Shown here piece by piece: positions 1-8,755 of a stretch of 64,000 bases of DNA. The notes under the pieces were generated by a model. The model worked only from the letters and a program-made list of their open reading frames with translations, searched no databases and was not told the origin of the DNA. Source of the DNA: Gillisia xinjiangensis (GTDB taxonomy: Bacteria > Bacteroidota > Bacteroidia > Flavobacteriales > Flavobacteriaceae); NCBI RefSeq assembly GCF_046298265.1, contig NZ_JBKAHK010000009.1, positions 62,001-126,000 on the forward strand, written 5' to 3'. The stretch's first letter is position 1; every line of letters begins with the position of its first letter. The translations under genes were made by a program, and so were the position numbers.

Positions 1-334
1 TTATATAATAGCTCTCCTGAAAAGTGAACCCCGATTTTTTCTCGGCGAAAGCTATAGGATAGGGAGTTCCAATATTTTTTGAAATAAGATATTCAGCATA
101 GGTGAAAGAGCGCTCTGCCTTAGATTTTCTAAAAAACCGGTAGACTATTTTATTGACCGGATTGGGGAGTTTAAAAGATTTTATATTGACCTTTTTTCCG
201 TTTAAATCAAATACTTTAATACTATTACGTTTACCGTCATTGATATGAATTCCCTTGCGATTAAAATTTTTAATTAATTTAAGAATCCTATCTCCTGGTT
301 CCTCCTGGTAATTATTTGAAATAACAATTTTCAT
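1..334 (-). CDS. Lipopolysaccharide kinase-like protein (Kdo/WaaP/InaA type), 3' part cut by window edge
   Basis: Minus-strand frame open from ATG at 332-334 to the window edge, so only the first 111 residues are visible. It starts MKIVISNNYQEEPGD and contains KVFDLNGKKVNIKSFK, followed by a stretch resembling the N-lobe of small Kdo/heptose kinases (KAERSFTYAEYLIS, then GIPYP-like GTPYPIAF). In that family the protein phosphorylates the inner core of lipopolysaccharide from the cytoplasmic side. The catalytic loop lies outside the window, so the call rests on the N-lobe and on the neighbouring methyltransferase and glycosyltransferase genes. Confidence 0.6.
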   Translation of the reverse strand, partial: MKIVISNNYQEEPGDRILKLIKNFNRKGIHINDGKRNSIKVFDLNGKKVNIKSFKLPNPVNKIVYRFFRKSKAERSFTYAEYLISKNIGTPYPIAFAEKKSGFTFQESYYI

Positions 335-358
335 TTTTCAAATTATCTTTTCAAAAAA

Positions 359-1003
359 TTATTTAAAACTTGCCACGGTGGCATATTGGGGATATCGAAT
401 ATCCAAATGCGTGAACAAAAGAGGAATATTATAAAGATAAGGCTTTAGAGACCTACTCTTATTAATTCCTTCATGAACCTGAACTTCATAACCCAGACTT
501 TCATACATTTTTAAAATACTTTTTCCGGTAAAAAACCGAAGGTGTGTTTTATCCATCACCCCGGACCCCTTATACTCCCATTCCTTGTTAAACAAGAGTT
601 TAATAAGTGCATTATGATAACGTATATTGGGAATGGAACTTATAACAATTCCACCAGGTTTAAGATGGACTTTAATTTTTTCCAGAACCGTATATGGGTC
701 AACCAGATGTTCCAGTACGTCGTTGAAATAAACAACATCAAAAAAGTGTTTTGGCAATTGATCGAGATGGTCTTCACAAGGGCCAGAATAGACTTTGTCC
801 AGCACTTTTTCAGCCCTTAGTGCTTCATCCTTCATATATTCAATTCCCCAAACTTGCGCACCGGTTCTCTCTTTAATTACTTTCGCAAAAGAACCATCTC
901 CACATCCTATATCAATAACCGTTTTTGCATCTAGTGGAAGATATTTTAACATTTCATAACGAATGTTATTATAATAACCTTCAGGTTTGTTTTCGTAATC
1001 CAT
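359..1003 (-). CDS. Class I SAM-dependent methyltransferase
   Basis: About 214 residues. The SAM-binding motif I is VIDIGCGDGSF near residues 29-39, followed by an acidic post-I position (GIEY) and a DVLEHL motif near residue 95. The C-terminal KTHLRFFT segment is common in Methyltransf_11/23 enzymes of surface-polysaccharide loci. I chose ATG at 1003 rather than an in-frame TTG at 1012 because the TTG sits inside a -7-like element. It lies 24 bp upstream of the LPS-kinase-like gene on the same strand and is probably co-transcribed with it. The methyl acceptor is unknown; a sugar or lipid-linked glycan is an inference from context. Confidence 0.85.
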   Translation of the reverse strand: MDYENKPEGYYNNIRYEMLKYLPLDAKTVIDIGCGDGSFAKVIKERTGAQVWGIEYMKDEALRAEKVLDKVYSGPCEDHLDQLPKHFFDVVYFNDVLEHLVDPYTVLEKIKVHLKPGGIVISSIPNIRYHNALIKLLFNKEWEYKGSGVMDKTHLRFFTGKSILKMYESLGYEVQVHEGINKSRSLKPYLYNIPLLFTHLDIRYPQYATVASFK

Positions 1004-1009
1004 AAGAAA

Positions 1010-1017
1010 CAAATATA
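1010..1017 (-). promoter_or_regulatory. Possible -7 element of the methyltransferase/LPS-kinase unit
   Basis: Read on the minus strand this is TATATTTG, a perfect match to the Bacteroidota -7 consensus TAnnTTTG. It would start transcription at or next to the ATG at 1003, giving a leaderless mRNA. No TTG was found at the expected -33 position, so support is limited. Confidence 0.35.
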
Positions 1018-1172
1018 ACTATAATTGAAGGAAGTAAAAGCTAAGAAATTTTTATTGCTGAAAACCGGACTTACATAAACACTAAAGCCATCGAATAAAA
1101 TAGATTTTTAAATTCTGAAGTTTCAGTACTGTTACTTTAATAGTATCTTCGTTTTCTAAATTTTTTTACTGA

Positions 1173-1949
1173 ATGAAGGCTGCCGTAGTAATACCAATTT
1201 ATAAAACCGAATTAACGGAAATTGAAAAAATGTCATTAAACCAATGTAATAAGGTACTTGGAAGTCATGATATTTTTTATGCCAGCCCAAAAGGTTTAAA
1301 TCCTTCAGCACGGCTACTGCCTTTTAAAAATGAAGAATTTGATCCTGAATACTTTAAAGACATTCAGGGCTATAACCGGCTTTTGGTGGAATCCCATTTT
1401 TATGAGCGCTTCCTGGAATATGACTACATTTTGATTTACCAGTTGGATGCATTTGTTTTTCGAGATGAATTGACTACCTGGTGCAACAAAAATTACGATT
1501 ATATTGGGTCACCATGGATAGCTACGCAAAATATTTTATCAAAATTTCTTAAACTTTTTGCTTCAAAGAAATTTAAAAAAAGAGCACCAATTTTTTTTAA
1601 GGTTGGGAATGGCGGATTTTCCTTACGGAAAACCAAAACATTCTATGAGATTTCGAATAAACTGGCAAATAACATTCAAAACCAACTAAAAAAGAAAGAT
1701 GAAATCTATGCCATTGAAGATGTGTTCTGGTCTTTAAAGGTCCCCGAATTTTTTCCAGAGTTCTCCATACCCGAATATAAAGAAGCAGTAAAATTTGCAA
1801 TCGACCGTAAGCCCAAACTGGCTTTAAAGATTAATAAAAATGAACTTCCCTTTGGCTGCCACGGTATTAATAAACCCAAAGTTATTGAGTTTTGGAAACC
1901 AATATTGGATAAAGCGTATTCAAAAACTGGCCGAGATAGTACCCATTGA
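1173..1949 (+). CDS. DUF5672 family protein, putative glycosyltransferase
   Basis: 258 residues starting MKAAVVIPIYKTELTEIE, the typical start of DUF5672 proteins, which occur in polysaccharide loci and have a GT-A-like layout. A QLDAFVF segment near residue 91 may serve as the acidic metal/nucleotide-sugar site. It is followed by YIGSPWI and a GNGGFSLRKT segment like those of family members. No signal peptide or membrane segment is visible, so it is probably cytoplasmic. It is followed after 100 bp by a GT4 glycosyltransferase on the same strand and lies divergent from the methyltransferase. The substrate cannot be named. Confidence 0.75.
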   Translation: MKAAVVIPIYKTELTEIEKMSLNQCNKVLGSHDIFYASPKGLNPSARLLPFKNEEFDPEYFKDIQGYNRLLVESHFYERFLEYDYILIYQLDAFVFRDELTTWCNKNYDYIGSPWIATQNILSKFLKLFASKKFKKRAPIFFKVGNGGFSLRKTKTFYEISNKLANNIQNQLKKKDEIYAIEDVFWSLKVPEFFPEFSIPEYKEAVKFAIDRKPKLALKINKNELPFGCHGINKPKVIEFWKPILDKAYSKTGRDSTH

Positions 1950-2048
1950 TCTTTCTTATCATGTAAATTCCTATCGGGTTATTAATATTGTAAATTTGCA
2001 CATCAATTTTCTGAAGCAAAACTATATTCAATTATTCAGCATTAAAGT

Positions 2049-3161
2049 ATGACCATTCTACATCTTTCAGCGGTAAAAAATTGGGGTGGAGGGGAAAAGC
2101 ATATTGAAAACCTTTGTGTTGAGCTGGGTTTTCTGGATCCTGAAATTGTAAATATCATATTTTGTCCCCATAACAGTCAGTTTCAAAAACATTTAAAAAA
2201 AACAGGTTTTAAGGTTATTCCTGCCCATTTGGATTTTAAAATGGATCCAAGATATTTTTTAAAACTCGTAAAAATATGCAGGAAGCAAAAAATAGACCTT
2301 ATCCACATTCACGATAGCACAGCCCTTACCCTGGCTATAATGGGGGATCATTTGGGAGATTTACCTCCGTTTATTTTCAGTAAAAAAACCTCCTTCCCTA
2401 TCCAGGCCCGTAAATCGAGTTTGTATAAATATAATTATCCAAAACTTAAAAAAATCCTTTGCGTTTCAGAAAAGACAAAAGCTGTTTCTGAAGAAAACAT
2501 TTCAGAACATGAAAAATTACAGTGTATTTATCACGGCACATCGCTAAGGGATAAAGCTACCGAAAATGCATTTTCTATAAAAGATCATTTAAAACTTAAT
2601 AAAAACACTCTAATTATTGGAAATATCGCCAATCACATCTGGCCAAAGGATCTTAAAATATTTATTCGGGTGGCCGAGGAGCTTGTTAATAATCAAAAAG
2701 TGAAAAATATTCATTTTGTTCAAATAGGCGCATTTTCAGAATTGACTTCTTCTTTTAAGAAATTGATCAAAGACTTAAAATTGGAAGATCACATCAGCCT
2801 CTTAAATAAAATTGAAGATGCTTCCAGATTTATCCCGCAATTTGATATTTCTTTAATGACTTCAGAAAGCGAAGGGATTCCACAATTTATTTACGAATCA
2901 TTTTATCATAAGGTCCCTGTGGTAAGCACAGATGTAGGCGGTATTCCGGAAGTGATTCAACATGGGGAAAACGGTCTTTTGGCTCAGGCTTTCGATTTTA
3001 TGCAATTGGCCGGGCATATTGTAACTTTACAAAATAATTCAGCATTGCGCGAGCAGTTTACCAGCATTTCAAAAGAAAAACTTCACCAAAGTTTTACTTC
3101 CGGAATAATGGCACAAAAAACTTTAATTGAATATAAAAACGTTTTAAATGGAAGATTTTAA
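2049..3161 (+). CDS. Glycosyltransferase family 4 protein
   Basis: 370 residues with GT-B architecture. The N-terminal strand MTILHLSAVKNWGGGEKHIENL has the glycine-rich GGGE acceptor loop of GT4 enzymes. The C-terminal nucleotide-sugar site has the E-x7-E type motif: SEGIPQFIYESF near residues 273-285, then VPVVSTDVGGIPEVI and GENGLL. It probably transfers a sugar during lipopolysaccharide or capsule assembly at the inner face of the membrane. Its last 14 bases overlap the start of tsaC, suggesting translational coupling although the functions are unrelated. Confidence 0.9.
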   Translation: MTILHLSAVKNWGGGEKHIENLCVELGFLDPEIVNIIFCPHNSQFQKHLKKTGFKVIPAHLDFKMDPRYFLKLVKICRKQKIDLIHIHDSTALTLAIMGDHLGDLPPFIFSKKTSFPIQARKSSLYKYNYPKLKKILCVSEKTKAVSEENISEHEKLQCIYHGTSLRDKATENAFSIKDHLKLNKNTLIIGNIANHIWPKDLKIFIRVAEELVNNQKVKNIHFVQIGAFSELTSSFKKLIKDLKLEDHISLLNKIEDASRFIPQFDISLMTSESEGIPQFIYESFYHKVPVVSTDVGGIPEVIQHGENGLLAQAFDFMQLAGHIVTLQNNSALREQFTSISKEKLHQSFTSGIMAQKTLIEYKNVLNGRF

Positions 3162-3717
3162 GGACGAAACCGAGAGAGCCCTGGAAGTATTAAAAAAAGG
3201 AGGGATCATTTTATATCCCACAGATACGGTTTGGGGAATTGGTTGCGATGCTACAAACCCAGAAGCGGTAGAGCGGATATATAAATTAAAAAAACGAACC
3301 GACAGCAAAGCGATGATTTGTCTTGTAAACAGCGTAAAAATGCTGGAACAGTTTGTAAATAAGGTTCCGGATCCTGCTTATGATGTTATTGATCATTCAG
3401 ATAAACCAACAACCATTATTTATGATAACCCTATTCGGGTGGCAAATAACCTGGTTGCCGAAGATGAAACCCTGGCCATACGTGTGGTTAAGGAGAAATT
3501 TTGCGAACAGCTTATCTACAAATTAAGAAAACCCCTGGTTTCAACTTCTGCAAATATCAGTGGGGAGCCTACTCCAAAATCTTTTGCTCAAATAGCCCCG
3601 GAAATTTTAAAAGGTGTAGACTATATAGTAAATTTGCAACATTCAAAAATATCAGATAAACCTTCGTCCATAATTAAAATTGGTAACGACAGGACTGTAA
3701 AAGTGATACGCAAATAA
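3148..3717 (+). CDS. tsaC: L-threonylcarbamoyladenylate synthase (TsaC/Sua5 YrdC domain)
   Basis: 189 residues, the length of a stand-alone YrdC domain without the Sua5 C-terminal domain. It makes threonylcarbamoyl-AMP from threonine, bicarbonate and ATP, the first step of t6A37 modification of ANN-decoding tRNAs. Visible hallmarks are the N-terminal YPTDTVWGIGCDA, the basic KKRTDSKAM segment near residues 48-57 and the STSANISGEPTP nucleotide-binding segment near residue 132. The start overlaps the GT4 gene by 14 bp and the stop is 3 bp before cca, so two tRNA-maturation genes are tightly linked. Confidence 0.93.
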   Translation: MEDFKDETERALEVLKKGGIILYPTDTVWGIGCDATNPEAVERIYKLKKRTDSKAMICLVNSVKMLEQFVNKVPDPAYDVIDHSDKPTTIIYDNPIRVANNLVAEDETLAIRVVKEKFCEQLIYKLRKPLVSTSANISGEPTPKSFAQIAPEILKGVDYIVNLQHSKISDKPSSIIKIGNDRTVKVIRK

Positions 3718-3720
3718 GAC

Positions 3721-5160
3721 ATGCCCAAAAACAAGAATTTCAGCCACGCACTCAATCCTGAAATATTTAAAATTATATCCCGCGCAAGCGATGAAACCGG
3801 TCTTGAGAGCTATGTGATAGGTGGTTTTGTAAGAGATCATCTCTTGGAGCGGGGAGATCCAAAAGATATTGATATTGTTGCTGTAGGAAGCGGAATTGCC
3901 CTGGCGGAAAAAGTTTCCCAATTACTGCCTAATAAACCCAAAGTTCAGATTTTCAAAAATTACGGAACAGCTATGTTGCGGGCTTTTGATATGGAGATCG
4001 AATTTGTGGGAGCCCGTACCGAAAGCTATAATGAAAATAGCCGAAATCCCGTTGTAGAAAATGGAACCCTGGAAGATGATCAAAACCGAAGGGATTTCAC
4101 CATTAATGCGCTTGCATTAAGTTTAAATGAAAAAAATTTTGGTGAACTTATAGATCCTTTTGATGGTTTGGGGGATCTTGAAGCTCAACTTATTAAAACC
4201 CCTCTGGATGCGGATATAACCTACTCTGATGATCCCTTGCGAATGCTTCGCGCTATACGATTTGCTACTCAATTGGGTTTCAAAATTGAATCGAAGTCCC
4301 TTGAAGCGATTTCCAGGAACAAGGAGCGCATTAAAATAATTTCAGGAGAACGCATAGTAGACGAACTCCATAAAATCTTACTTTCTGAAAAACCTTCCAT
4401 AGGGTTTGCACTTTTGCATAAAACAGGATTGCTTCCGCTTATTTTACCAGAATTAACTGCTCTGGAAGGAATTGAAGAAATAGAAGGTCAGCGACATAAA
4501 GACAATTTCTGGCATACGCTGGAAGTAGTGGATAACATTTCCAATCATACCGATGATCTTTGGTTACGCTGGGCGGCCCTTTTACACGATATTGGGAAGG
4601 CACCTACCAAGAAATTCCATAAAAAAATTGGCTGGACCTTCCATGGACACGAATTTATAGGCGCTAAAATGGTTTTTAAACTTTTCAAACGCCTGCGGAT
4701 GCCGTTGAATGAGAAGATGAAATACGTCCAGAAACTGGTACTGATGAGCTCAAGACCTATTGTGATAGCCGATGAAAATGTAACCGATTCTGCTGTGCGA
4801 AGGCTTGTATTTGATGCGGGGGATGAGATTGAAGATCTAATGACACTTTGTGAAGCCGATATCACGACAAAAAACCCGAAAAAATTTAAAAAATACCATA
4901 ATAACTTCCAAAAAGTAAGGGAGAAAATCAAGGAAGTTGAAGAACGGGATCATGTTCGGAATTTCCAACCTCCTGTTACAGGGGAAGAAATAATGGAGAC
5001 TTTTCACCTGAAACCATCCAGGGAGATCGGGATTATTAAAGATGCGATCAAAGAGGCTATCCTGGAAGGGGAAATCCCCAATGAATATGAAGCAGCGAGA
5101 AATTTTATGCTTCAGAAAGGGAAAGAACTAGGTTTAAAAACTGAAAATACCCAGACCTGA
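3721..5160 (+). CDS. cca: CCA tRNA nucleotidyltransferase / polynucleotide adenylyltransferase with HD domain
   Basis: 479 residues of the class II nucleotidyltransferase superfamily. The head domain has GGFVRDHLLERGDPKDID and the metal-binding DxD in DIDIVA near residue 50, then RRDFTINALA. The nucleotide-recognition helix region (DPLRMLRAIRFATQLGF) follows, and an HD phosphohydrolase domain carries HDIGKAPTK near residue 290. This order matches bacterial enzymes that add or repair the 3' CCA end of tRNA; poly(A) polymerase activity cannot be excluded from sequence. It starts 3 bp after tsaC. Confidence 0.92.
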   Translation: MPKNKNFSHALNPEIFKIISRASDETGLESYVIGGFVRDHLLERGDPKDIDIVAVGSGIALAEKVSQLLPNKPKVQIFKNYGTAMLRAFDMEIEFVGARTESYNENSRNPVVENGTLEDDQNRRDFTINALALSLNEKNFGELIDPFDGLGDLEAQLIKTPLDADITYSDDPLRMLRAIRFATQLGFKIESKSLEAISRNKERIKIISGERIVDELHKILLSEKPSIGFALLHKTGLLPLILPELTALEGIEEIEGQRHKDNFWHTLEVVDNISNHTDDLWLRWAALLHDIGKAPTKKFHKKIGWTFHGHEFIGAKMVFKLFKRLRMPLNEKMKYVQKLVLMSSRPIVIADENVTDSAVRRLVFDAGDEIEDLMTLCEADITTKNPKKFKKYHNNFQKVREKIKEVEERDHVRNFQPPVTGEEIMETFHLKPSREIGIIKDAIKEAILEGEIPNEYEAARNFMLQKGKELGLKTENTQT

Positions 5161-5259
5161 AAAGATAAAGAAAGCATCAAAATGAGAGTAGCCTTTAAAC
5201 GTATGTTAATCATGGCTTTTCCGGTAAGGTTTAGCAATTTGAAAGACTAAAATTCCGCT

Positions 5260-6282
5260 ATGAAAAAAGACCAAAGACCTGTTGTTATCTGGCTTCTCAC
5301 CGGATGTTTTCTCATTTTTATAATGGTGGTAGTGGGCGGAATAACCCGGCTCACTAATTCCGGACTTTCCATGACAGATTGGCACCTGGTAACCGAGGTA
5401 ATTCCACCTATTACAGACACGCAATGGGAAGAGGCTTTTGAAGAATATAAAAAATATCCGGAATACCAGAAGATCAATATTCATTTTGATTTCACTCTGG
5501 AAGATTACCAGCAAATCTATTTCTGGGAATGGTTCCATAGATTACTAGGCAGACTTTTGGGGATCGTATTTATTGTTCCTTTCCTTTATTTTTTGATAAG
5601 GAAAAAATTTAGCGCAGAAATCCTGAAAAAATGCATTGTTCTATTATTCCTTGGGGGTTTCCAGGGATTCTTAGGATGGTATATGGTAAAAAGCGGATTG
5701 ATAGATCAACCGGATGTGAGTCATTACAGGCTCGCTATGCATCTTACCACCGCATTCATCACCTTTGCTTTTACACTTTGGGTAGCACTGGATATTATGT
5801 ACCCGGATAAAAAAACCATAAAAACCGCTTTTCGAAATTTGTTAAGGTTTAGCTTGGCAATTTTATTGATCCAGATTATCTGGGGAGCCTTTGTAGCAGG
5901 CTTAAATGCAGGCTTAATCCATAATACATGGCCGTTGATGAATGAAGGTAAACTCATACATGAAACGGTAATTATAGAACAATCGCCACTATGGAGAAAT
6001 TTTGTGGAAGGAAAAAGTGGGGTACAGTTTGTGCATCGGTACCTCGCTTATATCGTGGTAGCTCTTATAGGTATAATTTGGTTTAAAAGTCGGAAATTTG
6101 ATCTTACCGGCCCGCAAAGCAACGGAATTAGTGCACTTTTAATTTTAGTTCTTGTACAATTTGTTTTGGGAGTTTTTACCCTTATTTTTGCCGTGCCGTT
6201 ATGGTTGGGAATTTTGCATCAGGTAGGAGCATTTTTCCTTCTTGCTGCAATGACATTTACCCTGCATAGATTTAGCCGATAA
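5260..6282 (+). CDS. ctaA: Heme A synthase (COX15/CtaA)
   Basis: 340 residues, with about eight hydrophobic segments, matching integral-membrane heme A synthases that oxidise heme O to heme A for aa3-type cytochrome oxidases. The family signature VVVGGITRLTNSGLSMTDW is near residues 24-42. Candidate heme-ligand histidines are in EWFHRLLGR (about residue 93), LAMHLTTAF (about 160), VQFVHRYLAY (about 258) and LGILHQVGAF (about 320). The first extracellular loop lacks an evident CxxxxxC pair. No oxidase subunit genes are adjacent here. Confidence 0.92.
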   Translation: MKKDQRPVVIWLLTGCFLIFIMVVVGGITRLTNSGLSMTDWHLVTEVIPPITDTQWEEAFEEYKKYPEYQKINIHFDFTLEDYQQIYFWEWFHRLLGRLLGIVFIVPFLYFLIRKKFSAEILKKCIVLLFLGGFQGFLGWYMVKSGLIDQPDVSHYRLAMHLTTAFITFAFTLWVALDIMYPDKKTIKTAFRNLLRFSLAILLIQIIWGAFVAGLNAGLIHNTWPLMNEGKLIHETVIIEQSPLWRNFVEGKSGVQFVHRYLAYIVVALIGIIWFKSRKFDLTGPQSNGISALLILVLVQFVLGVFTLIFAVPLWLGILHQVGAFFLLAAMTFTLHRFSR

Positions 6283-6382
6283 CAATTATAAAGTACAGGT
6301 AGTACATATTGTCAGTCCGAATAGAAGGAGCAATTGACAACGAATGAAGCCCCTTTATGGGATTAAAAATAAAAAACACAGC

Positions 6383-6895
6383 ATGATTTATAGATTCAGG
6401 ATAATATTAGATACGCACGAGGATGTTTTCCGGGACATTGAGATTGAAGAAGAAGCTACTTTAGAAGATTTTCATAATGCAATTATCAATGCTTTCGGAT
6501 TTGATGGAAATGAAATGGCTTCGTTCTATTTAAGCGATGGAGACTGGAATCAGGGAGAGGAGATCTCTCAATTTGACCTTAGCGAAGGAGCCGAATCTAT
6601 CCGGTTGATGAATGAAACAACATTGGATTCGGTAGTTTCAGAATCGCAAACCAAATTGATTTATGTGTATGACTTTCTTAGCATGTGGACATTCCTTATC
6701 GAATTAGGAGAAATTGCAGAACCTGAAGCAGGACGGGATTATCCCAATTTAATGTTTGTTCACGGACAAATTCCCCTGGAAGCTCCAGACAAGGAGTTTA
6801 TTGCTGAAAAAAACGAATTTGAAGAAGATGAAATGGATTCAGATTTTGATATAGAGGATTATGATGATCTTCCCTTTGAGGATAACTGGAATTAG
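6383..6895 (+). CDS. Plasmid pRiA4b ORF-3-like / IS1096 TnpR-like protein
   Basis: Acidic protein of about 170 residues. The body, starting MIYRFRIILDTHEDVFRDIE, matches the PF07929 family called IS1096 element passenger TnpR or pRiA4b ORF-3-like. A central WTFLIELGEI is typical and the C-terminus is strongly acidic (EEDEMDSDFDIEDYDD). I prefer ATG 6383 over the in-frame ATG at 6344 because the conserved domain begins there. Despite the family name there is no transposon around it and its role is unknown; in Bacteroidota it is normally a chromosomal gene. Confidence 0.8.
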   Translation: MIYRFRIILDTHEDVFRDIEIEEEATLEDFHNAIINAFGFDGNEMASFYLSDGDWNQGEEISQFDLSEGAESIRLMNETTLDSVVSESQTKLIYVYDFLSMWTFLIELGEIAEPEAGRDYPNLMFVHGQIPLEAPDKEFIAEKNEFEEDEMDSDFDIEDYDDLPFEDNWN

Positions 6896-7002
6896 CCACG
6901 TTTTTTTTACTGTTCAACATTTATTGTTTAGCGTTTATTTTTCTCAATACTCATATCCAACACTATTTTCTAAAATCTCTAATCTAATATCTCAAGTCTA
7001 AA

Positions 7003-8061
7003 ATGATCAACCTATTTAACGCACAAATTGAATCGCTTTCTATTCACAGAGTTGGAAATAAAAGCCGAAATGAGAATATTTTTCTTTCAGCAGAGCCTTT
7101 TGAATTAAATGATGAGATCACGCCACTAATCAAGGAGTATTTTTTAAAACCTTTTCGGGAAAAGGAGGAAAGTTATTACCAGTTTTTTCACGAGACAGAT
7201 CTGGAATTCAATGAACTTTTCAATCTAGCTAATAAAATTTTTGATCAGCCGGAAACCGTTCATGAGGTTTCCAAAAAAATAAATACGTTGTTATTTGAAC
7301 AATCCTCCCATCCACATATCAAAAGCGGAGAAGTATATGTGGTATATTTTGAAAATATGTTGTTGGATAACGAGAAGATTTCAGCAATAGGAATATTCAA
7401 ATCTGAATTAAAACATGATTTCCTTCAGTTTCAGGAAAAAGGAAGTACCCTTGAAATGATCATTCAGCAAGGGATCAATCTTCAAAAACTTGATAAAGGA
7501 GCACTAATATTCAACAAAAACAGAGAGGAAGGTTATAAAATCCTTTCTGTAGATTCGAATAAATATGACACCAAATACTGGCTTGAGAACTTTTTAGGTG
7601 TTGATGTCCTTGCCGATAATAATTTTTATACCAAGAAGTATTTAAAATTTTGTCAGAATTTCGCAAAAGATGTGGTTTTACCTGCTGAAGACAAAAAAGA
7701 AGAGGTCATGTTCATGAACCGAAGTGTGGATTATTTTGCAAAAAATGACGATTTTGAAGAAACCGCTTTTATGAACTCTGTGATCGATAATCCAGATTTG
7801 ATTCCGGAATTCAAAAATTATAAAACAGATAAGGGACAAAAATATAAAATCGAAGATCTTACCTCCTTCCCTATTGCGAACACCGCCGTTACAGCCGCCA
7901 GGAAAACTATTAAGAATACCATCAATCTGGATACGCATATACAGATAAGGATGGATTTTATCAATCCGGAATCGGCTGAGAAATTCGTGGAAAAGGGCTG
8001 GGATGAAGAAAAACAGATGTATTACTATCTTGTTTATTTCAATAAGGAAGAAAAGAGTTAA
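7003..8061 (+). CDS. Nucleoid-associated protein, NA37/YejK family
   Basis: 352 residues. The N-terminus (FNAQIESLSIHRVGNKSRNE) and the segment with SGEVYVVYFENM match the NA37/YejK family (PF04245), abundant nucleoid proteins whose exact DNA-binding mode is not settled. Acidic and lysine-rich patches alternate and no membrane segment is present. The gene stands alone behind a 107-bp AT-rich gap and is followed by the hicAB remnant. The family call comes from overall resemblance rather than from a catalytic motif. Confidence 0.85.
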   Translation: MINLFNAQIESLSIHRVGNKSRNENIFLSAEPFELNDEITPLIKEYFLKPFREKEESYYQFFHETDLEFNELFNLANKIFDQPETVHEVSKKINTLLFEQSSHPHIKSGEVYVVYFENMLLDNEKISAIGIFKSELKHDFLQFQEKGSTLEMIIQQGINLQKLDKGALIFNKNREEGYKILSVDSNKYDTKYWLENFLGVDVLADNNFYTKKYLKFCQNFAKDVVLPAEDKKEEVMFMNRSVDYFAKNDDFEETAFMNSVIDNPDLIPEFKNYKTDKGQKYKIEDLTSFPIANTAVTAARKTIKNTINLDTHIQIRMDFINPESAEKFVEKGWDEEKQMYYYLVYFNKEEKS

Positions 8062-8063
8062 TT

Positions 8064-8077
8064 AAACTTTTCCAAAG
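8064..8077 (+). repeat. 14-bp repeat flanking the hicAB module, left copy
   Basis: AAACTTTTCCAAAG occurs here and, identically and in the same direction, at 8710-8723. The two copies bracket the hicAB module; the right copy is also half of a long palindrome. Confidence 0.6.
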
Positions 8078-8180
8078 AACCTACCTCCAAAAATTATAAT
8101 TTTAATTTGCATTTGCAATTAAATCTAAAACACGTATTTTAGGTAGAAGTTTATCAATTTTTTTTTAATCGCAACAGTAT

Positions 8181-8188
8181 TACTTTTG
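8181..8188 (+). promoter_or_regulatory. -7 element of the hicAB promoter
   Basis: TACTTTTG matches the Bacteroidota -7 consensus TAnnTTTG exactly and lies 16 nt before the hicA ATG. No clear TTG is present at -33; the upstream segment is a T tract. Confidence 0.5.
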
Positions 8189-8204
8189 TAAGAGGTACAT
8201 CTGG

Positions 8205-8448
8205 ATGAGTAAGCATGAAAAAATGCTGATTAAAATATTACGGGGAACTTCAGACAAAAACATTGATTTCGAAGGTTTCAGACATTTATTAATTGAGATT
8301 CGATGAAAGGATTAAAGGAAGCCATCATATTTTCATGAAAGAAGGTATAGAGGATATCTTAAATATCCAATCAAAATCAGCTAAGGCAAAACCTTTTCAA
8401 GTAAAACAAGTAAGAAACTTAATAGTGAAACATCGGTTAGAATTGTAA
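8205..8448 (+). pseudogene. hicA: HicA-type toxin, frameshifted
   Basis: From ATG 8205 the frame reads MSKHEKMLIKILRGTSD then IDFEGFRHLLIEIR and stops at 8304-8306. The neighbouring frame continues without a break as FDERIKGSHHIFMKEGIED, then KAKPFQVKQVRNLIVKH, and ends at TAA 8446-8448. Together these form a HicA-like mRNA interferase (about 80 residues) with its conserved histidine in GSHHIF. Functional relatives have a glycine at the junction (LGFDER). The simplest reading is a 5-bp loss, for example between two ATT triplets. The toxin would be truncated before the catalytic half, so it is inactive unless frameshifting occurs. Confidence 0.85.
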
Positions 8449-8449
8449 G

Positions 8450-8671
8450 ATGATAAAAAACATCTATAAATACGAGATCATTATTTATTGGAGCAACGAA
8501 GATGAAGCCTTAATTGCTGAAGTACCGGAATTAGCCGGATGTCAAGCTGATGGGGAGACTTATCAACAAGCCTTGGCCAATGTAGAAGTGGTGATTGATG
8601 AATGGATTGAAACTGCCAAATTGAAGGGCAGGAAGATTCCACCGCCAAAAGGCAGGTTGATGTTTGCATAG
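8450..8671 (+). CDS. hicB: HicB family antitoxin
   Basis: 73 residues of the short HicB type: an N-terminal beta strand (YKYEIIIYWSNEDEALIAEV), the PELAGCQADGETYQQALANV core and a C-terminal helix. In intact modules HicB binds and blocks the HicA mRNA interferase; longer HicBs also carry a DNA-binding domain, which is absent here. It begins one base after the frameshifted hicA stop, the usual toxin-antitoxin order. The antitoxin frame is intact while the toxin frame is broken. Confidence 0.88.
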   Translation: MIKNIYKYEIIIYWSNEDEALIAEVPELAGCQADGETYQQALANVEVVIDEWIETAKLKGRKIPPPKGRLMFA

Positions 8672-8709
8672 TCCGGAAGAAAAAAATTTAATTCTATTTC
8701 CAAAGTTCT

Positions 8710-8743
8710 AAACTTTTCCAAAGTTTGAAACTTTGGAAAAGTT
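8710..8743. repeat. Perfect 16-bp inverted repeat containing the right hicAB-flanking repeat
   Basis: AACTTTTCCAAAGTTT (8711-8726) and its exact reverse complement (8728-8743) are separated by one G. The left arm, with the preceding A, contains the 14-bp sequence also found at 8064-8077. It lies between the convergent hicB and kinase-like genes and may act as a bidirectional terminator or be a dispersed palindromic element. Confidence 0.7.
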
Positions 8744-8755
8744 GGTTTCTCAATC

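Noticed and set aside
1840..2052. 70-codon plus-strand frame overlapping the end of the DUF5672 gene
   Set aside because: Alternative frame of a real gene and AT-rich gap, no resemblance to any family, ends in the GT4 start.
6383..6895. Insertion-sequence or resolvase gene
   Set aside because: The TnpR-like family name is historical; there are no inverted repeats, transposase or target duplications around it.
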